Notes under the pieces: model-generated
What the model saw: only the letters and a program-made list of their open reading frames with translations
What the model was told of the DNA's origin: nothing
Databases searched by the model: none
Assembly: GCA_002049455.2 (NCBI GenBank)
Contig: KV918935.1
Coordinates: 62,001-126,000, forward strand
Direction of reading: 5' to 3'
Origin: Porphyra umbilicalis
Taxonomy: Eukaryota; Rhodophyta; Bangiophyceae; Bangiales; Bangiaceae
DNA length: 64,000 bases
In this document: one piece after another, positions 34,101 through 43,673 of the stretch
How the letters are laid out: each line of letters opens with the position of its first letter
How positions within the stretch are numbered: the stretch's first letter is position 1
Position numbers and translations under genes: made by a program

Positions 34101-34828
34101 TGTCCTGGTACTTCAGCCTGTTAGTAACGGCTTACAATGCGCAGGTGCATAGTAGCACCGGGCAGATCCCGTTTGCGCTCGTAAGCCCCCGACGGCTAAC
34201 TCCCGTGGCCATCGAGCGACTTACAGCGGGCCCCGACCCCGGGGAGATAGTAACCCCCGGGCGAACCAAGGAGAGATATCTTCAGCGCCTCGACTTCCTG
34301 ATCCCCCTAGTACGGGATACCATGGAAAATGCGTAGGCCCGGTACAAACGAGCCTTCGACAGGCATGTGCAGACTCGCCGCGAAGCCCTCCAAGTTAGAG
34401 ACTGGGTATTCGTGAAGTCCCACGAGAACCAGGGGGGTAAACTGGTCTTCAAGACACTGGGACCCTACCAGATCTTGAAGACCGACGGGCGTTGGCTTAC
34501 CATCGAAAGTGACGATGGGATCCGTACCATTAATGGAAACCACGCCACCCGGGCCCCTGAACCACCCGAGGGTGACCCGGCGTGGGCACGGGCACTGGCC
34601 GCGTGGCGGGTCCCCTCCCTCCCTTCATCAGCAAGTGAACCGATTGAGGCTGTCTTCGACCGCTTTGTCGGGCAGGGGTACGACGACCACAAGCGACTCA
34701 TGCTCAAGGTCAGATGGTTCGGGTATGGACCCCGGGAGGACTCCTGGCACTGTGTGGAGGACCTCCCGGCGGAGAAGGTCCGCCACCACTGCGCGCGGCA
34801 CCTGCTCACGATGAGAGGAAGGGTATAA
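31145..34828 (+). pseudogene. Gypsy pol: protease, RT, RNase H, integrase, chromodomain
   Basis: Protease motif VDTGS at about 31340-31354. RT recognisable from LKPGSKHVRLNPYW (about 32195) to YLDDLIIFS (about 32422). RNase H around 32860-33230 (DACYDQLGCCLLQ, YFSKGL). Integrase zinc domain HHCC around 33540-33670 (HPGGTRM, CPTCAKNR), with the catalytic core at 33730-34200 (LAIDLLG, LSDNGPQF, PQTNGQVEQFNK). A chromodomain-like end at about 34640-34800 (LKVRWFGYGPREDSWHCVEDL) would steer integration to particular chromatin. Pol is a fossil with several breaks. Confidence 0.88.
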
Positions 34829-34966
34829 TACAACAAAAAAAAACCAGTACGCGGTACCCCTCACACACACACCCGACCATAGATCCAACCCAACTAGGGA
34901 CAAATATGGTAGGGGGCGGGGCGGACCATAACTCAATGCCCCGGTACCCTACCCGGACTAGGGTAA

Positions 34967-35596
34967 CTACTCCCTACCCGGCGAGTGCGGGCGGTCGTCG
35001 CGGGCGTACCCCCCGTAGTGGTCGTAACCCGGCGGGTCCACCGGGTACTCCTGGGCCGACCACCGGTCCGCGGGGCCCGGCCCCCACGACGAACGCGGCG
35101 CCCTACTCGGCGCCGCCCCCGCCGCGGCATACCCCCCAGCGGGGGCAAGGTAGCCGCCCCCATGGTAGGCCGCGGCCGAGCCAGCCGGCTCCCCGGCGTA
35201 CGGGGCTCCACTGGAGCCCCCGCCCGCCGAAGGCACAGCGGGCCCGGACGCCACCCGCTGGCCGTGCCCCTCCAAGCGGGAGGCCATCTGGTACCCGATG
35301 GCCTCTGGGGTGGAATCCACCAAGAACTGCTCGGCCAGGGCAGTTCGGGGGGACGAGGAGTCCCGCAGTACGGCCCCCGCCCCCCGGGTAACCCACGCCA
35401 GGGTGTCCACCAGGGAGGCCACTATCGCCTCCCCATGGGCCGCGCTAACTGCCCCCGCCGCACTGGGGTAGGTGGCCGCCAGGGCGAGGGCGCACCGCGG
35501 GGTGACGTATCCCCAGCTGAGGCTCTGCCCCGCCCCCAGGGCCGGGTAGTATGGGACCCCCGGCGGGGCGAACGTCGGACGGCCCGACCGCCGCAC
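34967..35596 (-). CDS. Gypsy antisense ORF 2, unknown
   Basis: An open frame on the minus strand between the Gypsy chromodomain and the larger antisense ORF. It has a plausible folded-looking part (LSWGYVTPRCALALAATYP, AEQFLVDSTPEAIGYQMAS) and a Gly/Pro/Tyr-rich tail. No known domain is recognised. It belongs to the retroelement by position, inside the LTRs. In GC-rich DNA a long frame may occur by chance, so coding status is uncertain. Confidence 0.35.
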   Translation of the reverse strand: MRRSGRPTFAPPGVPYYPALGAGQSLSWGYVTPRCALALAATYPSAAGAVSAAHGEAIVASLVDTLAWVTRGAGAVLRDSSSPRTALAEQFLVDSTPEAIGYQMASRLEGHGQRVASGPAVPSAGGGSSGAPYAGEPAGSAAAYHGGGYLAPAGGYAAAGAAPSRAPRSSWGPGPADRWSAQEYPVDPPGYDHYGGYARDDRPHSPGRE

Positions 35597-35742
35597 CAGT
35601 GACGCCCCCGCCCCGGCGGTCCGCCGGACAGCGCCCTTACGATCAGGGGGGCGCTCGGCAGTACCCCGGGTGCGCTTACGCTGCTGAGAAGAATTTACCT
35701 TCGGCGCACGCCAACCGGAGTCGGGCGGGGGCGACGTCGCCG

Positions 35743-37284
35743 TTACCCCGCAGCATAGGGGAAGGCCAGGTCACCCAGGCCCTCACGGAGACCTATGCGC
35801 CCGCCCACCAGGCGTTTGTCAGAGTAGACAAACACCAGAGGCGCCTCGCCCTCCTTCCCGACAACTCGGCGAGCAACGTAGGGCCCGGTCACTTCCGAGT
35901 CCAACGACTGATGGAGGTCCAGCAACTCGCTGAGGTACGCATGTGCCTCGGGGCCCGCCCCCTCCGCCACGTTGGCGAGGCGAATATCCATCAGGCGCCC
36001 CACCACGGCGGCGAGCAGATGCCAGAGGTATCCAGTGGTACGGGCGGAGGCATACAACACCCCCGCCGCCTCCAGCACCCACTGGGTAGCGAGGATTGCC
36101 GCCGCCGGGGTAGACTCCCCCCGGCGGAGCGCAGTGCCACAGTAGGACACTGTGCGCGGCATCCGGGCGGGTAACCCGAAGGGCACCTCCATTGCCGACC
36201 ACCATAATGGCGTCGGGACGTAGGACGCCCCGCGCGTCGAGGCGTGGACCTGGGTGCTCTCCTCATGAGAGGCCTGCAGCAGGATGCCCGACGCCTCCCT
36301 CACCCGGCGCTCGTTGCGGGCGTCCTGGTGGTGGAAGTGGGGATCCCCCTTCCTTAAGTCCGGGGGAGAGGAGCACGCCCACTCCCACGCCACGACGGGC
36401 GGTACATCGTCGGCGGTGGCCCCGTCCATAACATTGGACAGGCGCGCGGCAGCGCGCTCAACCCACGGCGCGTCCCCCGCCTCGAGTAGGGCGGGGAGGT
36501 TCGTCTCCACCCCGGCAGGCAGTTCGTACTGCACGGGGTGGCGCGTCAGCCAGCGCTGCCAAGCCGGGCCCTGCTTGCGCAGCGGGATCACGGAGTAAAG
36601 CGTCCGCAGGCAGCACTCCCCCAACTGACTTGCGGCCAGGGGGGGCGTCCACTGAACCAACGCCCCCAGCTCCGCGGGCCCCGCCTTCTCCACAACCGGG
36701 AGGCGCCCTCGGCGCGGCACCGGCGGGGGGGACTCCTGCTCCATGGGATCATCTCCATCATTGGCCGGCGCCGCCGCGGCCGCTACCGCCGCCGCCGGGG
36801 GAGTGCCCGGCCGGCTGGGCGGCAGCGGCACGCGCGCCGCCGCTGTGCGGGGCGCGGCCGCGTCTTCGTCCGCCGAACGCGTCGCCGCACTCGACGCGCG
36901 GGAGGCCGACGCCGACCCCGCCGTCGACTTGGACCGGCGGGGGGGCGGCGGCAGTTGAGTCGCTTGAATCCCCGCCGCCGAGGACTCCCGGCTCGGGGGC
37001 GCGCCATTGGCCAGGCGCGACCGATGGGCTGCCTTCCCCCGCGCCGCCGCCGAGGCCGCGCCACTTGAATTCGTGGCGCCGGCCAGCGTAGCAAGCGCAG
37101 ACGCCGCCGCCCCACCAGCCTGCGGGGTGGCCGCCGTTGAGCCCTTGGCCTTGGTTGCGCCCGTACTGCCCGGCGCCCCGCCCACCCGTGGAGAACCCGC
37201 CGCAGGGCTGCCCGATTTGGCCGTAGCCGACGCCGGCGTCCCACTCGCCGCCGGCGCGGCGCGCCCCAAACTTCGGGAAGCCAT
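35743..37284 (-). CDS. Gypsy antisense ORF 1, about 510 residues, unknown
   Basis: A long minus-strand frame between pol and the 3' LTR, starting at the ATG near 37284. The first 200 residues are an Ala/Ser/Pro/Thr-rich disordered stretch. The second half has ordinary protein composition (LGECCLRTLYSVIPLRKQG, AWQRWLTRHPVQYELPAG, TPLWWSAMEVPFGLP, GYLWHLLAAVVGRLMDI, EVTGPYVARRVV), which argues that it is a real protein. No family is recognised. Antisense extra ORFs downstream of pol are known in other Gypsy lineages, such as plant Tat elements. The function is unknown. Confidence 0.5.
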   Translation of the reverse strand: MASRSLGRAAPAASGTPASATAKSGSPAAGSPRVGGAPGSTGATKAKGSTAATPQAGGAAASALATLAGATNSSGAASAAARGKAAHRSRLANGAPPSRESSAAGIQATQLPPPPRRSKSTAGSASASRASSAATRSADEDAAAPRTAAARVPLPPSRPGTPPAAAVAAAAAPANDGDDPMEQESPPPVPRRGRLPVVEKAGPAELGALVQWTPPLAASQLGECCLRTLYSVIPLRKQGPAWQRWLTRHPVQYELPAGVETNLPALLEAGDAPWVERAAARLSNVMDGATADDVPPVVAWEWACSSPPDLRKGDPHFHHQDARNERRVREASGILLQASHEESTQVHASTRGASYVPTPLWWSAMEVPFGLPARMPRTVSYCGTALRRGESTPAAAILATQWVLEAAGVLYASARTTGYLWHLLAAVVGRLMDIRLANVAEGAGPEAHAYLSELLDLHQSLDSEVTGPYVARRVVGKEGEAPLVFVYSDKRLVGGRIGLREGLGDLAFPYAAG

Positions 37285-37916
37285 CTCCTCAGTCGGCGCC
37301 ACTGCCGTCGACGGCGAGGAAGCAATAGCCGCCGCGCCCTAGTAGGGAAGGCGACGAGGGGGATGGAAAAGGGAAGGGGGGCGCAATAAGCACAAAGGGA
37401 CGAGGGGGGGGTCTTAACTCGAAAAGCGACCGGGGGAACGGTGGCGGCCTGTAGTAGACGGCCGCCCCATCTGTCCCCCGCCTACCCCCCCTTTGTATAA
37501 GCTCCTGGGGCCGGGTACGGGTCCCCCCCACGGGCCCCCGCAGCCCCGCCCCGCGGGCCACTCCCCCTGGACGACTCTCCACAGGGGAGGGCCCGCAAGG
37601 CAGCCCCTCAGGTAAGGCGGCGGGGGCGCCATACTGGGCCCCCCCATGTTGGCCCGCCGGGCACGGATAGCGGGCACGCTCGGACACGCGGCCACGCCCC
37701 AGGCCCCCGCCGCTGTGTCCACCGCACGGCGACGCCGCGTACCCCCTTGCCCCGGCGGGGGCGCCCCCACGATCCGGGGCGGCCCCCGCTTGCGAGGACC
37801 GGGGCAGCACCCGGGCCCCACACTGGGGAGCCCGGCGGCTAGCCGTCCTGGCCCGCCCGCCACACTCGTGCGGGCCCGCCCCCCTCGCTCTGGGCCACCG
37901 GGACGGCGACTCCTTT

Positions 37917-37928
37917 AGAAAGGGGAAT
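37917..37928 (+). promoter_or_regulatory. Gypsy polypurine tract
   Basis: AGAAAGGGGAAT sits directly before the 3' LTR. This is where plus-strand DNA synthesis would be primed. Confidence 0.75.
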
Positions 37929-38586
37929 TGTGACGGGCCGTCACATGGCCCCCACACTCGGGGAACCAGATTCCCCGGAAATATGCCCCACTACCACATA
38001 TTTCAATTTGTTCCGTTGGCGACCCACTCGTGATCACCTCGTGGCTCACCAACCACAACCGCAATCCCAATACTTCCCTGGGATTCGTAACCCCCCCGAG
38101 CGGGCCCCTACTTAAGGGCCTAATTTTGTGTAAACCCGACTTGGATTATCGACTTTTGTTACTCCGCGCCCCTGACCCCGGGGCGCCGCGAGGGTGTCAC
38201 GAAGCACCCTGCCCCGGCCTCTACTCAAGGCGGTATTCAAAGCTTCGGCCGTCCTCCGTGTTACGGGCCCAGTGGGCCCTGAGGGGAGGGTTTTCCGAGG
38301 GTCCTTTGAGGGTGTCTGAGGAGTGTTTTCCGAGGGTCCGAGGGAAACGGACGGGATAAGAGGTCGAGGCGTGAGTGTTGCCTCGAGGCCTTCGACGCGG
38401 GAAAGTAAACTTCCGGTCACACAACTCGTGTTTGTCGCTCAGGGCGCGCTCCCCCGGTCGACGCCGTGCGTGTGTGCTCTTCGGGAATTTCTTTCGGGGC
38501 AGGACTTCCCCGACAGGACTACCCGGCGACACGATTTGGCTCGCCCTCTTCCAAACCGGGTGGGCTGGGCTGAGCTTGTTGTCACA
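37929..38586 (+). repeat. Gypsy 3' LTR
   Basis: 658 bp, same ends as the 5' LTR, with about 1.5 copies of the 36-bp internal unit. The length difference of about 70 bp equals two repeat units. It is followed directly by the target duplicate GACCG. Confidence 0.9.
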
Positions 38587-38591
38587 GACCG

Positions 38592-38976
38592 GTTGGATGC
38601 AGGCGGCGCTGGGCGGAGCTGCACCGCAAATCATCTCCTGAGCAGGCACAGGCATAACTTGGAGATACCGAATACAGCGCGACGGCGACGCAGGCTGCTG
38701 ATCTGCGGCGGGAGATTCGGTTCGCCAAGAGAGTGACTGTACGTTTTTCTCTTTTCCTGTTGTATTTGTCACGAAGACTAGAAGCACACGTTGGTGCAAG
38801 GAGCCCATATGCTGTAGTCGAGCGGGCCTGTCAGGTGAGGCCGAAGATCCCGTATGTGCTGCATGCGATAAGGTTGTACATTTCTGCAGTCGACGAAGAT
38901 AAGTACTTGGTTTCACGCATGGAATTGTCTGTGGATTGACTTGCAATACTGTCGGAGATTGCACAGCTTCGAATTC
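38592..38976. other. Right flank of the Gypsy insertion, possible exon fragment
   Basis: This is the other half of the DNA split by the Gypsy element. On the + strand, 38645-38940 can be read as two short exon-like pieces (LRREIRFAKRV, then IPYVLHAIRLYIS...DKYLVSRMELSVD to a stop near 38939), separated by a GTACGT...GTCAG intron-like stretch. No family is recognised, so this may be a remnant of an unknown gene. Confidence 0.25.
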
Positions 38977-39173
38977 ACCGGGCCGCGGCCGACGGGTGAT
39001 CTCAGATCGGACGCCGCGCCCTCCACGCCGCGCCGAGATTGGGGTCCCGCACGTATCCGGTGCGGGACGGGTTCACCCGGCCGCGGCCGACGGGTGATCT
39101 CAGATCGAACGCCGCGCCCTCCACGCCTTGCCTAGATCAGGGTACCGCAAGCATCCGGTGTGAGACGGGGCGA
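38977..39173. repeat. Tandem duplication, about 98-bp unit, two copies
   Basis: Both units carry GGCCGCGGCCGACGGGTGAT, CTCAGATCG, CGCCGCGCCCTCCACGCC and ATCCGGTG in the same order. The GC-rich flank up to 39500 holds no supportable gene. Confidence 0.7.
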
Positions 39174-39499
39174 GCACGGCGTCCCAGGCACACGCGCCGC
39201 TGCCCCGGCCACGCCTGGTCGTGGCACGCTCGCAACAGACTGCCACGCCCGTACGTTGCACGCACAGTACCCTCTGGCGAGCACAGTCGCGGCGCGAGCC
39301 GCATCCAGAGACCGCCACGCCCAGTCGCGGCCACCGAACAGCGTCGTCGCACTTGTGCCGTCACAGTGTCAGGACCACCACTCCTTCTCCTCCACAATTA
39401 ATTTCTCCATCCCCTCCTCGCTTGTTTTTCTTTCCCCCTTCTTCATCCCCGTTCGTTGTTGCGCCCCCCGCTCCCCCCTTTGCGATGTTTTGGGGCGCA

Positions 39500-39995
39500 C
39501 CATTGAGGAAAGAATCCCCGCTACCCCGCCGGAGGGTGCGGGCCAGACCGCGACCGACCGCCCCTACGGGCGATCGGGTGTCCGGGAAGCCGCGGGCTGT
39601 GTCCCTCTAGTTGGGGCCACCCGCTGGTTTTTTGAAGTGGCCGCCACGCTGGATGGACGGTCTTCACTGTCTTTTCTCACTCGTCTCCTCGCCGGTGGGT
39701 GCTCGTGCGACCGCTACCAATCGCCCATTAGGGCGAGTGGGACTGGGTGGTGCCGCGGGTTGAGTCCCTTTCTTGGGGCCAACCGCTGGCTGTGCACGTC
39801 GCCGGCACGCGAAGCGGGCCGGCTTGACTGTTCGATCTTCGCTCGCCACGCCGCCGGTAGGAGCGTGCGGAACTGGTGCCGATTGCCCACGCGAGCGATC
39901 GCGCTGTTGTGGTACCGCGTACTGTGTCTCTCTATCTGGGGCCAACCGCTGGGATTTACGGGTGGCCGCCACGCCGGGTAGACGGTCTTCTTTGA
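39500..39995. repeat. Degenerate tandem repeat, about 164-bp unit, three copies
   Basis: GGGGCCAACCGCTGG-type words recur at about 39612, 39775 and 39939, each followed by GGCCGCCACGC and GACGGTCTTC and preceded by a CGAGCGAT/CGGGCGAT motif. Overlapping frames (39160-39981) are by-products of the repeat. Confidence 0.6.
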
Positions 39996-40660
39996 GAATT
40001 TATGTTTATCTCTGTCCTAATGACAGCTGACTATGGATGAGCACGCTGCCTCACAGCCCCTTGGGCATATACCGGGCGAATTGAGTCGCAAATAGCGTCG
40101 TTGAGTGGCGCGCGCCCAGAAACGGGCGGAGGCCATGACTGCTGAAGCTGCTCGGGTGGCTGAGCAAACCGTCAAAGCTCTGCATGCGGCGCATGCGGTC
40201 GAATGAGGTGCAGTTGCGGTGGCGCGGCGCGCCGAGCACACTGCGGTACCGGCCCCATTGGCTCCCCTCGGTACTGGTCGCAAAATTGCGCCGGTGGCAG
40301 GTCGCGGCCGTGTTCGAGGCCGCGGCGGCGGTCGCGAGAGAGGCCTCGGAAGAGGCAACGTGGGCCCCAATCGACTGGGCGGGCGCTCACACGCGGCTCG
40401 ACTCCGGGATGGTGGCGGATCGCGGCTCGAATCAACTGCTGACCATGCCTCAGAGCATTCCCACAAATGTCGGGGCAGCGCCATATTGGGCACACGTTGC
40501 AGAAACGTGTCTAAAATTCGCCGTTGGCCAGTTCCCTGGGCAAGTAACTATGTCGAACGTGCACGCGGCGTTGCCAACGGAGGTCAAGCGAGTTCAAACG
40601 CGAATATACTTGCGTCCGATTCGAGGTCGGAGCCTACAGCGTTTTGTCCCCGATTACTCA
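39996..40660. other. Intergenic, nothing supportable
   Basis: GC-rich with overlapping Ala/Arg-rich frames on both strands and no domain. Confidence 0.35.
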
Positions 40661-41247
40661 ATTCCAGGCACGTGCGTGCCATACTCTGGCCTTCATGGCG
40701 GTGGCGCGCTCGGCGACGCATCGACACGGGGCACCCCGGCCCGCCCCATGGCCTGTAGCGCGCACGGGGGCACGTGCAGCCACGCTGCCGTGGCGGGGGG
40801 CGCGCGGGTCGGGGAACGGGGTGCCGCCGCCGCCACGCAACGGCGGCGGCCCGCCGGCATCGCGCGACGCCCGCCAGTGGGGCCGTAACTCCGCTGCGCA
40901 GCGCACCTGCGCGCGGTGGGCAGGGCGGCCGACACGGCGCACGGGCGGGCGGGTGGGACCGACCCCGGCGCGAAGGGGCGCCTCCAACCGCGCCGCTCGA
41001 TGGCGTCAGAAATTGCCGACAAGCCGCCGCTACAGATTCTAGCGCGCAGACACGATCACCCGCGGGTCATCGTGGGCGGGTCGAGCCCCGGAAGCTGCCG
41101 AGCGCGGTCGCCGCGCGCAATTCGGGGCTGTGGGGGGGGGAAGGGGGGCAGGCAGCCTGTGACCCCTGTGGCTGGACAGTCCTTCTCAGCCACTCACTAT
41201 ATTCGCTTTTAGCGTCATCGCGACCCTTCCAACACTGACACGCTCTC
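40661..41247 (-). repeat. Dispersed repeat A, copy 2
   Basis: Reverse-orientation copy of 14328-14922, ending at ATTCCAGGCACGTGCG on the left. On the right its flank (41248-41375) continues with sequence shared with 8594-8720, so the full family is longer than copy 1 alone. The flank contains TTTCAGAGG on the minus strand, like a splice acceptor. Confidence 0.7.
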
Positions 41248-41375
41248 AGATCCTTGAGGATACAATGCAGACTGCCACCTCTGAAACAGAGAGCAAGTCC
41301 CATGATGTAAGTATATGTGTGCGTCACTACACTTTGAGAGCACCCTGTCCTAAAGGCCTGGGAAATCTGAGAACT

Positions 41376-41900
41376 GCCAGATTCGAACACGCCCACCGAC
41401 GGTTCGCAGAACTGTCGCACATTGATCATGCGATCAAATTATGCCCACTGTTTGTTGATCTTGGAGACAGAGCGCGCAGTGGAGTTTAGAAGTGCTCGAA
41501 GACCATCTGCACCGATATTCAGTGGGAATCATTCTCACACCAGCACCTGCAGATTCGGTAATTGTCCGGCGAAGTTGCTGCCTTACGGTCATGAAGGATC
41601 ATTCCGATTGGCTGGTTCTGCTCGTTCTGCGTATCGTGCTGAGAACTGTCCTGGAGTGGGAGTAATATCATTTTAGGGATCGTGCTCAGGACTGTCCCGG
41701 CGTCGGAGTACAATCATCCTTGGGATCGTCGTCATAGATTGAGTGAACGAGTGCGCAAGATTGATCTAGATTCCTGCCTCAAGGACTCGATCGTAGATGA
41801 TAGCCTGGATTACTTCGAGTGACGTCGTGAGGAGGGTGTGCCGAAACCGATCAGAGAGCAAGACCTGCTCATGGGGCGTCGCTCCTGGGCCACGAATCGT
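41376..41900. repeat. AT-richer region with a 46-bp tandem pair
   Basis: Two 46-bp units at about 41635-41727 (GCTGAGAACTGTCCTGGAG, GGGATCGT) and several ATCATCC/GGATCATT words. Similar words reappear at 42940-43140, on the far side of the hAT element, suggesting that the hAT element landed inside an older repeat-rich element. Confidence 0.45.
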
Positions 41901-41908
41901 GTGCAGAG

Positions 41909-42488
41909 TAGGGTTGTTATGTGAGCCTTGACGCGCTCATAAGGGGCGCACATAGGGCGCTAATAGGGCGCGATTTGGGCGCGTTTGCGCCCAGCGCCCC
42001 CCACCTGCAGGGCGCTATTTGGGGGCTAGGTAACAGTTTTAGGATTGACCAGTAGCTGGCCTCGATCCGGAATGCTGCCTTCGTAGGGCTCCTCAGAATC
42101 AAGCATTGCAAAAGCGGTCATCTGGGGGGGGGGGTGCAGTTCGACCACGCCTTGCGACAACGCTGTCGAGGCGTTGTTGCAAGGAGTGGGCAAACTGCAC
42201 CCCCCCCGCCCAGATGACCTCTTATCCCCACCGCGGGTACGCCCCCCTCTTCACTCGCGCCGTCGGCTGCTTCGGAAAGAGCAGATGAGGTCAAGTCTCC
42301 TTGAATCTGGATATTCATAAGAAATCGACTCCTCGAACTGAAAGAAGCATGGTGGGCTACAGCTGTACTTGATGGGAGGCTACCGAGGGCGCTTAGGGTG
42401 CTGTGGGCGCCGGTAGGCGCTTTTACGGCGCACATAGGGCGCTCATACGCACAGCGCCCCCAAAATAGGCGCTCACATAACAACCCTA
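41909..42488. mobile_element. Non-autonomous hAT element
   Basis: The 18-bp perfect terminal inverted repeats TAGGGTTGTTATGTGAGC are flanked by a perfect 8-bp target duplication GTGCAGAG (41901-41908, 42489-42496). TAGGG-type ends with an 8-bp duplication are diagnostic of hAT. Subterminal DNA at both ends is full of GGGCGC/GCGCCC words. There is no transposase; 580 bp in all. Confidence 0.9.
42116..42223. repeat. Inverted repeat inside the hAT element
   Basis: Arms beginning GGTCATCTGG and ending at a GCGTTGTTGC/GCGACAACGC core pair over about 50 bases each side, including opposed G and C runs. This is either a second fold-back element nested in the hAT or part of the hAT interior. Confidence 0.6.
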
Positions 42489-42619
42489 GTGCAGAGACAC
42501 CCTCAATGTGACTTGTTAGTCGTGCGACCGACAGGTTGTTTCTTGGCGCAGAGGGGATGGCAACTGGGTAAACATGCGTCGGCTCGCACATCGAGAATAC
42601 CGTGAAGTCCGGGCCGCAC

Positions 42620-42925
42620 CTAGTCCCGATTTATGAATGATTGGGTCTTCACCATGCGCAGTAAATTCGTTCTCAGCTCAGTGGCAATCTCGTCCCATAT
42701 CGTCCTAACACAGCACGTCCAGAACTCGCACTCCCCCGGTTCAATGCATGTCAGATGCACTCGCACCAGATCACACAAGCGCATGAGTGATACGTCAGAT
42801 TCCACGATGGGCATTTGCCTGAACGGACGGAGTGTCAACAGGTTTTTGTTCACGCTGTTGACGGAATAAGCAGACATTTTGTTTGCGGAAGAGGCAGTCA
42901 GACTGTCAGTTGAACAAGTTCTCAT
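42620..42925 (-). CDS. Short hypothetical ORF, 101 residues
   Basis: Starts with ATG and has normal composition for a folded protein (LVRVHLTCIEPGECEFWTCC, RTIWDEIATELRTNLLRMV). No family is recognised. The surrounding DNA (42930-43340) has GATGATCC/AATCAGTCCC repeats like transposon subterminal DNA, so this may be a transposon gene fragment. Confidence 0.3.
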   Translation of the reverse strand: MRTCSTDSLTASSANKMSAYSVNSVNKNLLTLRPFRQMPIVESDVSLMRLCDLVRVHLTCIEPGECEFWTCCVRTIWDEIATELRTNLLRMVKTQSFINRD

Positions 42926-43340
42926 TTCGTTTTTCGAATGTCAGTCCCCGAGATGATCTGCGTGTCAGAATTACACTGCTTCTGGAACGATCCTAGAATC
43001 AGTCCCCAAGATGATCCGTTGGTCGAGTCCAGAAACTGTAGTGATGAACTGCCGAATCACAGAGGTCACTCGAGAATCAGGCAATCTGAAATGTAGGATT
43101 TTCGCTGATCCACGGAACTGTTGTGCACATGATCCTCCGAATCATGCTTAGGCCATCTCACGAGAGCTTTGCATGGCTATCTCAAAATATTCTTTCGCGA
43201 CGACTCGTTATACATTTACAAGCCTGCAAATGCAGAACTATCCCGGCGATGAAATACCGACCCGCAGCGCCGTTGGCCCCGGGGCCAACGGGTTCTGTGC
43301 TCTGTTTGGTCCATCGCGATTTCACGGGGTTTGATGAGTG

Positions 43341-43673
43341 ACATGTGGCAGTTCACACTGTCCTCAGCTGGCCCGATTTAACATATTTTTGTTTCGACAG
43401 CCACCCACGGACGAAATATCAGACCTCTTGGAAATGGACGGCCGCGTGTCAGCTCGGCCCCAGGGTTCCAATCGTTGAAGTGTGTCACGTATCCCGCATG
43501 CGGTGGCGCGCGGCCGAATGCGTTTTCGGGCACGCCGGATACACGGTGCGATCCCACTGACACTGGAAATACAAGCGGATCGGAGCGCTCGCGCGGGCAT
43601 ACCAGGCGGTGCCGGGCCACTGCCCCGCGTCCGATCTTCGCGCGGGCGCCAAGCGGCGAGGTAGGATTTGACA
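43341..43673. other. Intergenic, nothing supportable
   Basis: Moderate to high GC with overlapping short frames on both strands and no motif. Confidence 0.35.

Larger units (their letters stand above)
22760..38586 (+). mobile_element. Gypsy-type LTR retrotransposon with chromodomain, broken, carrying a nested Copia
   Basis: Bounded by LTRs at 22760-23487 and 37929-38586, both starting TGTGACGG and ending GTTGTCACA, and by the 5-bp target duplication GACCG (22755-22759, 38587-38591). Without the nested Copia element it is about 10.6 kb. Order: gag with one zinc knuckle, aspartic protease, reverse transcriptase, RNase H, integrase with zinc domain, chromodomain, then antisense ORFs before the polypurine tract. 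Integrase after RT/RNase H plus a terminal chromodomain places it in the chromovirus branch of Gypsy/Metaviridae. It is a fossil with several breaks in gag and pol. Its LTRs differ at a number of positions, so the insertion is not recent, and it must predate the Copia inside it. Confidence 0.92.

Noticed and set aside
38221-38964. Minus-strand 247-residue frame across the Gypsy 3' LTR end
   Set aside because: Half of it is LTR sequence and the rest has no recognisable motif.
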